The position numbers and the translations under genes are program-made. The notes under the pieces were generated by a model. It was not told the DNA's origin. It worked only from the letters and a program-made list of their open reading frames with translations, and did no database searches. Positions 22,088-32,316 of a stretch of 64,000 bases of DNA are shown here, piece after piece (positions within the stretch are counted from its first letter, which is position 1; each line of letters starts with the position of its first letter). Origin of the DNA: Ariolimax columbianus (taxonomy: Eukaryota; Mollusca; Gastropoda; Stylommatophora; Arionidae). The stretch covers positions 114,667,264 through 114,731,263 of the forward strand of contig JAVGWX010000003.1 of assembly GCA_036924085.1 (NCBI GenBank). Direction: 5' to 3'.

Positions 22088-22712
22088 GTGTGTGTGTGTG
22101 TGTTCGCCTTATTTCTCTATTCCACAAGCTGGTGTGCGTTGCACTGTGGTTTTTATTTTGCGCCTGTCGGCCCAGTGCATCCGACTTCAGCATGGATTTT
22201 ATGTAAGGGTCTGCTTCCTCCTGCATTTTCTAAGGGTTTGCTTCCCCGGGGTAACGACCGGTGCCGTGATGGGGATCGAGCCCAGCACCTTATGGTTGTG
22301 AGCCGTGTCACTTAACCACTAGCCCACGCCGTCCCCATGTTGCTATATAAAAACATCCGTACAACGTATTATTAGTTGTACAAACCTGGGGGCCACTCTT
22401 CCCCTTCTCTCTCTTCTCTTACCTCACTCTGTTTCATTTGACTCTGTCCTACAGTCACACCCTTGCACAACTTTCACACGCGCCCTCGTGGTAAAGCCCT
22501 TCCATTGCACTTTGGTTGGGCTAGCTTCTGAGGGCGCACAAACCTAGCATAGGTACATACAGACGCACACATTCATCCAAGCACTGGTTTATGCGTCCTG
22601 ATATCGCCCAATGGATTACGGTCTGGGGTGGAAAATGGCGCGCCTCCGCCAGTAGAAACTAGTGAGGCAAACATCTAAGCAAAAAAATAAATAAATTATT
22701 AGTTGTTCCTAG
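22088..22712 (-). mobile_element. SINE-A copy 4, long-leader type, interrupted by SINE-E
   Basis: On the minus strand the usual SINE-A body (22095-22336) has a B box GGGCTCGATCCCC near 22273 and an A-box region near 22318. It is preceded by an extra leader: complement of TTGCTATATAAAAACATCCG, then ACAACGTATT. The leader is cut by SINE-E (22380-22695) and resumes at about 22706 with TCCTAG. The 38.1 kb copy has the same leader uninterrupted. The 3' tail is now a GT-rich tract rather than poly-A. Confidence 0.88.
22369..22706 (+). mobile_element. SINE-E copy, full length, nested in SINE-A
   Basis: Perfect 11-bp duplications (TTATTAGTTGT at 22369-22379 and 22696-22706) flank a 316-bp insert ending in AAAAAAATAAATAAA. 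The 38.18 kb paralogue of the host SINE lacks the insert and so serves as an empty site. The body carries TGCACTTTGGTTGGGCTAGC, CAAGCACTGGTTTATGCGTC and GCGCGCCTCCGCCAGTAG. The left 110 bp is pyrimidine-rich and absent from the other two copies. The origin of its head is unknown. Confidence 0.9.
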
Positions 22713-22884
22713 AATTTTAGATATATATTTATATATAAACTTCTTGTTCTTTTTCTTCGTTCATTCTCAGATCAAGATCCCGATTTTTATTGTGTGTTTG
22801 TTGTACAACCAACATGAGGCATTCTTAGCTGCTTGCACTAGGCGTATCATTGAAAATCAGCAAAATAAAAAAAAACACCCTATA

Positions 22885-23331
22885 TATTCAGGTAAAAGTG
22901 GCATTGTGAAACATGGACAGTTACAGCTGACCTTGGAGATGAGATGTTTCCGAAGACTTTTAAACGTCACGTACAAAGATCGAGTTACAAATAAGGAAAT
23001 ACGAGATAGAATTACAACATCAATAGGGCCTTTTTAAGACCTCTTGGCAACTGTCAAAAGAAGGAAACTCGCTTGATACGGTCACATATCGAGATCAAAT
23101 GGTCTTGCAAATACAATCCTCCACGAGAAGGTGCATGGCAGACGTCGAAGAGGCCGTCCCAGAAAGAGATTGGAGGACAACATAAAAGAATGGACCAATC
23201 TTTGACCAGAAGAGTCACAGGCAGCGGCATCTGACAGAGAAGGGTGACGTGGCGTTGTGAGGATGTCTTCATGTGTGCCCCAACGACCTCACCGGTTACG
23301 GGATGACCTGACCTGACCTGAAAAATGGCAG
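22885..23331 (+). pseudogene. LINE ORF2 C-terminal fragment with TGACC-type tail
   Basis: The translation gives LEMRCFRRLLNVTYKDRVTN and RDRITTSIGPF, followed in shifted frames by KRRKLA-YGHISRSNGLANT (interrupted by a stop) and RRRGRPRKRLEDNIKEWTNL. This is the invariant tail of a widespread animal LINE ORF2 (basic GRPRKR stretch after the Y/FGH motif). The 3' terminus GATGACCTGACCTGACCTGA is a pentanucleotide tail. 5'-truncated, with frameshifts. Confidence 0.85.
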
Positions 23332-23880
23332 ATTAGAGAATTCATATACTTGGGCATCGCGTTCAAACAAGATGGAAGACTAGACAGAGAGGCGGAATCA
23401 AGAGCACAGAGAGCAAAATCGGTTTTCTATCAGCTCTCACCATTATTAAAACACACACACACATTTCAATGGAGACAAAGAGATACGTGACAAATAGTAT
23501 TTTAAAATCAATTCTCTACTATCAGTGTCAGACATGGACTCTCACCAAGGTACAAGAAAGAAAAAATCATGGTACGTGAAATGAGGCGTTTGAAAAAGGT
23601 CCTCGGGGTGACAAGACTGAAAGCGAAGCGAAGAAATCAGACAGAAGGTGGATGCAACACCATGCATGGAATACATGGGAAGGCAAAGAATAAAATGGTT
23701 CGGAAAGATGACAAGAATGCAACCAAACTTACCAGCTGCGCCAATCTACAATACCAGACATCAGGGTTGCAGAACAAGTGGAAGACCAAGAAAAAGATGG
23801 ATAGACGATGTCAGTGGAGCACTGAAGAGACACGGAATGACAACAACATCGGAGACAATTCTCGCACATGATAAAAAACT
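23332..23880 (+). pseudogene. Second LINE ORF2 C-terminal fragment
   Basis: REFIYLGIAFKQDGRLDREA (thumb, near 23335) is followed through frameshifts by MRRLKKVLGVTRLK, RQRIKWFGKMTRMQPNLPAA and GCRTSGRPRKRWIDDVSGAL (23672-23840). This is a different LINE family from the fragment immediately upstream. It lacks the RT palm. Confidence 0.82.
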
Positions 23881-24059
23881 GCATCTCCCCACGCCGTTGA
23901 ACGACACTCATCGATGTATCACTGTTCCTGTTTTTAATTGCCCTTTCAGGTTTATTTCTCAGGTCGTATACAAATGTGGTAGCTGAACCTTATGCTTCTA
24001 CTTCTGCCGCTAATACTTCGACAAAGAACCCATTCTGTCTCAGCAACGTGGCATGACCA

Positions 24060-24340
24060 CTGTATCTGATCATTGGGAAAGTCTGCTCATCAGCATCATC
24101 ATGTGGCATGTCCTTTATAGCACGTTGCTCCCATCACAGCTATTTGAAAGACACTCTTTCCCTTGCCAAAACTCCAGCCTCCGCCATAGTCATACTCAGG
24201 CATTTCTGGATATCTTGGGACCATCGTCTTCTTGGTCTACCCTTGCCTCTTTTGCTTTGCCATCATACCTTCTATCACTGTTCTCTCAAGACCGTTGTGT
24301 CTCTTGATGTGGCCGAAGTATTTACATTTTCTGGCCATAT
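24060..24340 (-). pseudogene. LINE ORF2 C-terminal fragment (minus strand)
   Basis: The minus strand reads RKCKYFGHIKRHNGLERT, then MAKQKRQGRPRRRWSQDIQK and a C-terminal tail with ARERVSFK. The motif order matches LINE tails elsewhere in the window. Only about 90 residues remain. Confidence 0.75.
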
Positions 24341-25149
24341 CTAAAATCAAATACTACAGTTAATTCCATCACGATACTCTAGTATAATTATGGTTAGTGC
24401 AGATCACTATTTGTTTGTTAGAGATTGAACTTTTAAAATGTCTTTTAATGTTAAGAATCGAATGTATTGCTCTTCTGGCAGATCCATAAGGGCTCCATTC
24501 TTCTCAGCTAATGGAGAAGAGTACAGATATTGATGATTCTTGTAGCTCGCTGGTTGTTCAAACTTCTGCTCTGTTCTTCCAGGGCCCCATCTGCTGGTCT
24601 CACGCATGATTTCAAAATTCTAGAATCTATGCCTTGCTGGTTCATTGACTGCAGTGTCTTCATACAAAAGATGATCGTTGATGGACTTTAACATGTCACC
24701 TCAATCCATTTCCTGTGTTCTCACTGTGGGTGTCCCTAAGGTCAGGATGTCAGCTCAATCATTCCTGCAAGTTCCAGCAAAGACAGCAGATCCCCACACG
24801 CTCCGGGAGGTTCGCGGCCTCATGCTACAGTCAGTCCTTCTGGACCTTCCGAAGCAAGGATTGAGAGTCATAGACGATTACAACCCTCATTAAAGAGGTC
24901 CAAGATAGCCACCTCAGAGCCGGTCACTGTCTCGATCTCCGTATGATACTGGACGCCGCTGTCAAGTATGCACAGATCCTTTCAGCAACGACCCTGCCTC
25001 TCACTCTTAATGATATCATGGTATGTTACCCGGAGGTTCCTGGCAGGTTATGTATCTCCTCACAACTGTTATTCATGACAAAAGTCGTTAATGGAACTAG
25101 CAACCATCCGGTGCAGACTTGACTGTCACTATCAACTAGCACGGGGTTT
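24341..25149. other. No recognised feature
   Basis: Unplaced unique sequence; frames under 80 codons without recognisable domains. Confidence 0.45.
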
Positions 25150-25262
25150 GAAAGTATTCGTGTCCTGTTCTTGTGGCTAAAGTTTCTACAGCTTGAGTCA
25201 GCTAGCCCCATGCTCAACCCTCCTTAGTGACTTCTTATGACGTGCCTGGCAGGTTACAGTGT
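25150..25262 (+). repeat. Repeat F copy
   Basis: CTAAAGTTTCTACAGCTTGA, CCCCATGCTCAACCCTCCTT, AGTGACTTCTTATGACGTGC and CTGGCAGGTTACAGTGT are found in the same order at about 33.69 and 53.55 kb. Short dispersed repeat of unknown type. Confidence 0.6.
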
Positions 25263-25345
25263 ACAGTTCATTGTCTAGTTTTGAACTCTAGTATAACATT
25301 GGCTTTCCTTTGGACTGAATTTGTTAGCAGTAAAGAAACAAATAA

Positions 25346-25950
25346 GTGAGAAAGATAATACGGTAGATACATTTGGAACAAAAGTGAGTGTGAAAGATAA
25401 TACGGAAGATACATTTGGAACAAAAGTGAGTGTGAAAGATAATACGGAAGATACATTTGGAACAAAAGTGAGTGTGAAAGATAATACGGAAGATACATTT
25501 GGAACAAAAGTCAGGGTGAAAGATAATACGGAAGATACATTTGGAACAAAAGTGAGTGTGAAAGATAATACGGAAGATACATTTGGAACAAAAGTGAGTG
25601 TGAAAGATAATACGGAAGATACATTTGGAACAAAAGTGAGTGTGAAAGATAATACGGAAGATACATTTGGAACAAAAGTCAGGGTGAAAGATAATACGGA
25701 AGATACATTTGGAACAAAAGTCAGGGTGAAAGATAATACGGAAGATACATTTGGAACAAAAGTCAGGGTGAAAGATAATACGGAAGATACATTTGGAACA
25801 AAAGTCAGGGTGAAAGATAATACGGAAGATACATTTGGAACAAAAGTCAGGGTGAAAGATAATACGGAAGATACATTTGGAACAAAAGTCAGGGTGAAAG
25901 ATAATACGGAAGATACATTTGGAACAAAAGTGATGGTGAAAGATACAGCA
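25346..25950. repeat. 42-bp minisatellite, about 14 copies, open frames on both strands
   Basis: The unit GTGAAAGATAATACGGAAGA plus TACATTTGGAACAAAAGTGAGT repeats exactly every 42 bp. Two variants (GTGAGT and GTCAGG at the junction) are arranged in blocks. A 14-residue peptide repeat (VKDNTEDTFGTKVS) is open from 25321 to 25998, but the frame starts with TTG, not ATG, and the opposite strand is open for 252 codons too. The array is followed directly by a SINE-B head. Confidence 0.95.
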
Positions 25951-26182
25951 TGGACTGATAGCTGGCTGCTTGCATCAGGGTCAGTGACCCATAACTGACC
26001 AAGCTTCATTTCGAATATGGAAACAGACTGCAACCATGCAGTCTAAGAGATTAGGGATCAACGAGGGAAGGCACACCCGTTCCAAAAAATGCCGTACTGA
26101 AATCGGATGTGTCGGGTCGAAAGGTCGTTTTCAGGATGAACGCAGAGGAAGAAGAAGAAGAAGAAGAAGAAGAAGAAGAAGA
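25946..26182 (+). mobile_element. SINE-B (B2 variant)
   Basis: The head TGCTTGCATCAGGGTCAGTG is followed by the AAGAGATTAGGGATC block, the shared core (ACTGAAATCGGATGTGTCGG near 26097) and a GAAGAAGAAGAA tail (26143-26182). The segment between core and tail is deleted. Confidence 0.75.
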
Positions 26183-26651
26183 AAGAAGATGCTTGATACT
26201 AAGATGAGATGTAAAGCAAGGGAAAGAAGTCATGAGAGGTAAGAGGGAAAGTCAGGGGGAATATATGTGCACCCGGAGAATATATGTATACGCTTACAGA
26301 ATTGGTTATAACTATACGGAAAGGAAAAACAACAAACAAGGAAAAACAAAACAAGCAAATGACAGGGGATAGTTTCATGACAATGATGATTTTCTTAAAG
26401 GAACTCCGCGTTTGGCTGTTACATACATAGAATGTGAACAAACGATTCAAGGGTCTAGATAAGACAGAGAAAATAGAAAGAGAATGGTTGAACAACTAAG
26501 AAGAGAGGTGAGAAAACACAGAGAAGTAGGGATACTGGACTGACGAGAAGAGAGTAGAGAGGTACACGATAGAAATGACAGATTAGTAGAAGAGTGAAGT
26601 GAGATAAAAGAGAGAGATAGGCAGAAACTATTGGTAGTTAAGATAAAAGTG

Positions 26652-26704
<53 letters not shown>

Positions 26705-27039
26705 ACAGAAAGTGGCGGAAACCTCTGGCAGCTAAGAGAAAAGTCTGATAAAAGAGTTACAGATGTGTGGACAACTGAGATATGACAAGAAGATGGAAGT
26801 TAGCGGACCCTGACCGAGCTTCCCGCCAACAAATCCACTCATGCGAGTCTCTGCTTTGCCAACAGGGCTACATCTCGTGCAGGAGTCTATGACGGATCAC
26901 CAGACCTGATATTGATTGATAGCTATTCCCTTAACTGCTGTACCATAAGGGCGTATATATATATAAATATAATAACCTTTGTACCCCCACCCCAAAACCA
27001 AGCCCTCTGACACTCCATATTTTAGCTATACACCACTCA
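26183..27039. other. Purine-rich region with GA microsatellite
   Basis: GA repeats at about 26657-26703 and long purine-biased text from 26200 to 26770; a TA tract at about 26953-26970. No gene seen. Confidence 0.6.
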
Positions 27040-28060
27040 GAGCACTCTTTATTTACGCTCACGCTCTGGTTTCCCGTAAACCATTTTTCTATCTATTTGG
27101 CAACTTCGCCATCTATTCCATGCAATTTTAACTTCCAAAATTATTTTCATGAGGTGCTCTATCAATGACCTATGTAAAAACTAGATATATAAAATCAACT
27201 GTACTCCCCCCCCGCCCCCTCCTCTAAATCTGTTATTTTGGTAACCTCCGTGATTTCTGATAGATTTTCTAAGCTCGATCTCCTTGTAGTAAACCGATAC
27301 TGACAATTCCTCATTAGATTAAAATTGTCTATAAGCATTATAACGTTATTTTTATTATTGACTCTAAAATTTAGCTGGCAGTCTGTCCTCGTTAAACTCA
27401 CCGGTCTATAATTTGTTAAATCTGATTTGTTTCCTTTTTTGTACAAATAGATCACTCCTGCATCTTTCCAAACCCCTGGCACATTCCCCTTGGCAAGTGC
27501 TTAACAATGGTTTTGCTAACTGGTCAATAATTTCAAACATACATTTTTGGATGAATCCCATCTTGACAATCACATTTATCCACTTTCAATCCCTACAATT
27601 GTTTAAAAGCCATTTCCTTCGTAATGCAGACTGAACTTAATTTGCCAATGTCCACGTTCCTTTAGAAAATATCTATGGGCTCTGGGATCTTGGAGCAGTC
27701 TTCTTTTGTGTAGACTGGACCAAAGTACTGATTGAGTAGTTTAGTAGGATCCGTATTGCTATCTTTGAGAAGGCCTAATTTGTCTTTCATTCTCTGTGTA
27801 TTTTTAATACAAGAAAAGAAGTTCATGTTTAATATTTGGAGCAAGTTTTATTTCAAAGACTATTTTTGCTGCTCTATTCACTTTATGATCTATGTTTTGT
27901 TTGTCCAAATTTAAAAACATATTTTTTTCCCGATTTTTTCTGCGCCTATCATATATTTTGTCGATGCTTTTTTTTTTAGTTCTTCTACATAGCTTGTCAG
28001 TAAAACTGAACGCTAAAAGTAAGTATGAGGTAAACAATTATTATACTACTATGACAGCTA
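27040..28060 (-). pseudogene. CR1-like LINE ORF2 remnant
   Basis: Minus-strand translation in several frames gives RAAKIVFEIKLAPNIK (near 27860), PTKLLNQYFGPVYTKEDCSK (near 27720), MPGVWKDAGVIYLYKKGNKS and NYRPVSLT (27410-27480), then an IDRAPHE motif near 27140. This is the region before and into the RT palm of a CR1-like element. The 29.04-32.92 kb element on the plus strand has the same signature (LLNQYFSTVYTIEDCSK). Many frameshifts; catalytic YADD not reached. Confidence 0.8.
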
Positions 28061-28549
28061 TTATTTATATGTTCTTCTTCTCGCGCCCTTTCTGCTCCAA
28101 ACGAAGCATATGACAACTACCTACAGGAAGCCCAGCCAACATCTTTTGTGCATTTTTGTAAGTGTGTTTTCTGTAGAAATTGATTGTACATGATGAGGTC
28201 GCCCACTCCATGGAAACATTCTTTACTCGTTTATCACACCATCATTTGAATACTGCAATTGTGCTGTTCTTTACTCCCCGGAATTCATATCAGTAATTAT
28301 TAATAAACCTAGGGGAGGAGCCGGACCTCCTACCAGGCACGTCAACTGGGTGAGGGATAACTGAATGGCCTATATTCTTGGGAGTTAGCAGTGAATATCA
28401 AAATAAACAGCCGTGGACGCACATAAACGGTGGCCTGCATGGAGGACAAAAGGAAGCAGCCCCTCCATCATGCAAAGACACAGTAGTAGGCTTATCCCAT
28501 TTTTCAGATTTGAATCTGAGGAAATTCCATGATTTTCAGCGTCCAAACC
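28061..28549. other. No recognised feature
   Basis: Unplaced sequence, no gene seen. Confidence 0.45.
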
Positions 28550-28828
28550 GGGATCAATGGCATAATTTTCAGGGTTGATATCTGGATTAATGCCATTCTT
28601 TTTATGGTTGAAATCTGGATCAATGTCATAATTTTGTATGGTTGAAATCTGGATCAATGCCATAATTTTTATGGTTGAAATCTGGATCAATGTCATAATT
28701 TTGTATGGTTGAAATCTGGATCAATGGCATAATTTTGTATGGTTTAAATCTGGATCAATGGCATAATTTTGTATGGTTGAAATCTAGATCAATGGCATAA
28801 TTTTTATGGTTGTAATCTGGATCAATTA
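28550..28828. repeat. 33-34 bp minisatellite, about 8.5 copies
   Basis: The unit GGTTGAAATCTGGATCAATG plus CATAATTTTGTAT varies by T-run length. A more diverged prelude extends left to about 28505. Confidence 0.9.
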
Positions 28829-29159
28829 AAATAAAATAAAACACATTTATATTGTCAAGTAATATGTTTTTCAATCATCAGCACTTTCATATTATTCACT
28901 CAAAACTCCTTTTATAAGAGAATTCTTGTTCTTTTTAATTTTGTAACAAAACTGAGCAGGTTAGTGGGAGATTGATTTTAGTCTTCTGAAGACTCCTGAC
29001 TGTAGCTTCTAGCGTATTGCTCCTCTCTTTTGACCACCCATTATTTATTACAGAAAACACTCGGGCTGTTACAGAAGTACATGGGACACAAAAAAATGTA
29101 TTCGATTACAGCACTAAAGCAGCAAAATTAGACTTCGAAGAAAAACAAAGCTTCTTTTC

Positions 29160-29526
29160 TTATGTTAGAAATGACTCGACTTCGTTCGTTTTCAATCTCC
29201 CGCTACTAAACTCTGAAAGGGCTTAATTGCCAGAATGTAGTCCAGAGAAAGGAATGCGTTGTGTCGTAGTTTACAGCTTGACTTTTCGGTCCAACACATC
29301 CGACTTCAGCAAACATTTTTTGAGTACTGGGTTAGCATTCCCTCTTCGATCCCTTTTCCTTAGCCAGTCTGCCCTGCTGCAGCCTGTTATCCAGGATCAC
29401 CACGTGGAGGTGTATAAAGGTCTTAGCAGCTCTGGTTTACTGGCCCTGACGTTAGCACTCAGCTATGGGTCGCTGACCACTGCAGCTCATGCGCTGCTCA
29501 GCATCTTGATCCATTATGTTAGAAAT
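29160..29526 (-). mobile_element. SINE-B, full length, inserted in the CR1-like LINE
   Basis: Perfect 13-bp duplications (TTATGTTAGAAAT at 29160-29172 and 29514-29526) flank a 341-bp minus-strand SINE-B. It begins GGATCAAGATGCTGAGCAGC (complement near 29510) and ends with GAACGAACGAAGTCG. The SINE has lost part of the usual region near the core. Removal of the insert and one duplication joins the LINE sentence YVRN to KQRTKD. Confidence 0.93.
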
Positions 29527-29691
29527 AAACAAAGAACGAAAGACACAGTAGACCCTATCATAGATAGCACATGAAAAATAATAAGCGAGAATAGGGAGGC
29601 AGCTAACCTACTCAATCAGTACTTTAGCACAGTCTACACAATAGAAGACTGCTCCAAGATCCAAGAGCCTATATATATTTTCCAAAGAAAC

Positions 29692-30708
29692 ATGGATACA
29701 GAAAGATTAAAATCAATCTGTATTACAGAGGAAATGGTTTTAAACAAATTGGAGGGGTTGAAAGTGGATAAATTTGCCAGAGCAAACCACATCGAGGTCC
29801 CTGCAGATAAGCATACAGACATTAGCGAAGAGCTAAAGGGGCACGACAACATCAATACGGCACCTGAAGAGCACATGATGGCCAAATTAACAATGAGCGA
29901 AATGGAAGAGGCTATGAGAACATTAAAGAAAAGGAAATCTCCCGGAAAAGACGGGATAACAAACGAAATGCTGATGGGGCTGGGCCAAACAGCGAAGAGG
30001 AAACTGCTATCGGTCCTGAACCAAAGCTGGAAAAGGGGAATTGTACCCCAGGCATGGAAAGACGCAATACTGGTACCAGTACCAACAACAGGAAAGGACA
30101 AAACAGATCCAAATGGATACAGGCCCATCAGCCTAGTGAGCTGTGTCGGCAAGCTGATGGAACGTATGATAAACACCAGACTGATGTGGCATCTGGAAGA
30201 AAAACGAATACTAATTCCACAGCAAGCCGGCTTTAGACAGCACAGATCCACTGAGGACCAGGTCATCCTCATAGCCCAGGAAATAGAAGATGCCTACCAG
30301 GCACAGAAACACACAGTAGCTGTTTGGGTGGATCTGGAAAAGGCATTTGACAAAGTCTGGAAAGACGGACTTAGAGCCAAGCTAAGAAGAAGTGATGTTT
30401 GTGGGAAAATGTACAAGTGGATCAACCACTACCTCAAACAAGGAACGGCCAGAGTCCAAGTACAAGGGCAGATGAGCAAAAAGGTGACACTCGAGCAGGG
30501 AGTACCCCAAGGGGGAGTACTGTCACCCACACTCTTCCTGGTATATATAAACAGCATTACAGAGAATATACCAAGGAGAGTCCATTGCTCAATGTTTGCA
30601 GACGATCTGGCTATGTGGACCTCTGAAAAGAATCTCACCATAGCAGGAAATCGGATGCAGCAGGCCCTAACATCGCTGGAAGAGTGGGCGAACTCATGGT
30701 CAAAATAA
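29692..30708 (+). pseudogene. LINE-RH ORF2, N-terminal part with reverse transcriptase
   Basis: This 338-codon frame begins in the CR1-like host (first 27 codons) and continues in frame into LINE-RH. RT signatures in order are KRKSPGKDGITNEML (about residues 80-94), GYRPISLVS (142-150), QAGFRQHRSTEDQV (178-191), WVDLEKAFDKVW (motif A, 212-223), GVPQGGVLSPTLF (motif B, 270-282) and MFADDLAMW (catalytic FADD, 301-309). All catalytic Asp residues of the palm are present. The endonuclease domain is absent because the copy is 5'-truncated. The frame ends at 30708 through a frameshift just after EEWANSW. The reaction is target-primed reverse transcription of its own RNA. Confidence 0.92.
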
Positions 30709-32316
30709 ACGAGGAGAAAACCACATGCACAATATTCTCGCTTTCAATCAAACCCCAAAATACCAAATTAAGCTTAAATGGCAAATTCCTGCAGCCAAAC
30801 GACAACCCAACCTATCTGGGAGTCACATTTGATCGGCGCATGACATGGAAAAGTCAGATCGAGAGAAACCGAATGAGAGCCAGAGAAAGAATGGCGATCA
30901 TGAGGAAACTTGCTGGCACAAGCTGGAGAGCAGACGAAGGCATACTAAAGAAACTGTACACTGGAAGAGTGAGACCAGTTCTCGAGTATGGCATTGCGGC
31001 ATGGACAACAGCAGCAAAGGCGAACTTCGATAAAGTTAGCAAACTTCAAAACCAAGCCATGAGAGTTATAACAGGAGGCATGAAGTCAACGCCAATTGTA
31101 GAACTTGAAAAGATTACAAAACTGCAATCCATGACCGATAGAAGAGACTGCAGAGCCCAGCTGCAGTCAGAGAAACTCCGAAGACTGACTGACCATCCAA
31201 TGCACCAGAGACTAAACAATTTGGGAAATGGGAAACTAAAGCGGAGAAACTTTGCAGAAATAGCCAAAGCAAAGATGCACGAAGATCCCATAAACGCACT
31301 AACACCACCAAAACCCATCACTACTGTACGAAAACCTACCTGGAGGCAGGATATATTTCCAGAGGTGGTAGAAAATATACCAGGTATTGCAAACAAAAAC
31401 TGCCAGACTGAAAAAGAAAGGAGAGATACTACCCTAAGCTTCATATCGAAAAGCTACCCAAGCATGGACTGGACCCATGCATACACCGACGGTTCTGTAA
31501 CAAACAATACACAGAACGGAGGGGCAGGAGCATTCCTGAACCTACCAAATGGCAAACAAATAACACTGTCATTCGCTACTGGTAAGTACACAAGCAATTT
31601 CAGAGCGGACGCAGAGGCACTGAGGGCGGCAGTGGAAGAAATGGTGACACACAGTGAAAATGAAAGCCATATAGTCCTGCTTACAGATGCTCTCGCCGTA
31701 GTCACAGCGCTAAAAAGCCAGAAAAACACTGAGCTTAATGACTTAAGAGCAGCACTCTGCAAACTGTGCCAGCAGTCCGCACCAAAAAGGGTAGTGGTAC
31801 AGTGGGTCCCATCACACTGCAACATTTAAGGCAACGAGAAGGCAGGCAGACTGGCAAAAGAAGGTGCAAGACTACCACAAACAGATACTAGTATGACGTA
31901 CGAAGAGTCAAAACGGCTTATCAAAGCCAGATACATGACCAAATGGGAAACCGAACATACTGGTTACACCAAAAACGATGCCTATTACCAGTTGAACCGA
32001 AGAGAGCAGGTCGTTGTCTTCAGACTTCGCACTGGCCACAATAGACTGAGGTACCACCTATTCAACAAATTGAAGATAGGTGGTACCGACGAATGCCCGT
32101 GCGGTACTGGTAAAATGACCGCTGAACATCTGCTGCAGAACTGCCCGACATACGAGGATCAGAGAGAGCAGATGTGGCCATCACCAGTGGAACTGCAAGA
32201 CAAGCTCTATGGCAGTGGCGACAGCCTCAGGATGACCGCCGCTTTTTTCGAAAAAATAATGGTTACTGTCTGACTGCGTACGAAGAAGAAGAAGAAGAAG
32301 AAGAAAGGGGATAAAT
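29761..32316 (+). mobile_element. LINE-RH, 2.5-kb copy with target duplication (I-group-like)
   Basis: The insertion spans about 29774-32303. It is flanked by AAAGTGGATAAAT (29761-29773) and AAAGGGGATAAAT (32304-32316), 12 of 13 identical. Domain order is RT, RNase H and CCHC knuckle. The 3' terminus is GCGTACGAAGAAGAAGAAGA with about eight GAA units. An RNase H after the RT, plus a short tandem-repeat tail instead of poly-A, fits the I/R1/LOA group rather than Jockey, CR1 or RTE. It is inactive through 5' truncation, one frameshift (about 30690-30708), one stop (31827) and loss of the last RNase H Asp. Confidence 0.92.
30684..32273 (+). pseudogene. LINE-RH ORF2, C-terminal part: thumb, RNase H, zinc knuckle
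   Basis: This frame overlaps the RT frame by 25 bases in a different register. YLGVTFDRRMTWKSQIE (near residue 44) is the RT thumb and RPVLEYGIAAWTTAAK the connection region. RNase H follows with AYTDGSV (Asp 269), AEALRAAVEEM (Glu 311) and LLTDALAV (Asp 335). An in-frame TAA at 31827-31829 interrupts the last helix. After it the same frame resumes with GNEKAGRLAKEGA, where Gly occupies the position of the usual final catalytic Asp. The C-terminal knuckle is ECPCGTGKMTAEHLLQNCP (32091-32147), and the frame ends at 32273. The breaks imply a dead copy, though the rest of the reading is well kept. Confidence 0.9.

Noticed and set aside
21921..22315. Small proteins over SINE-A copies (also 236-505, 13017-13217, 35695-36047, 37783-38118, 44453-44635)
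   Set aside because: The same peptide phrases recur wherever SINE-A occurs, in either orientation. They are translations of a non-coding element.
26657..26703. GA tract as a regulatory GAGA site
   Set aside because: There is no gene nearby and the tract is a simple microsatellite in a purine-rich region.
29634..30272. 212-codon minus-strand frame
   Set aside because: It lies antisense to the conserved reverse transcriptase motifs of LINE-RH.
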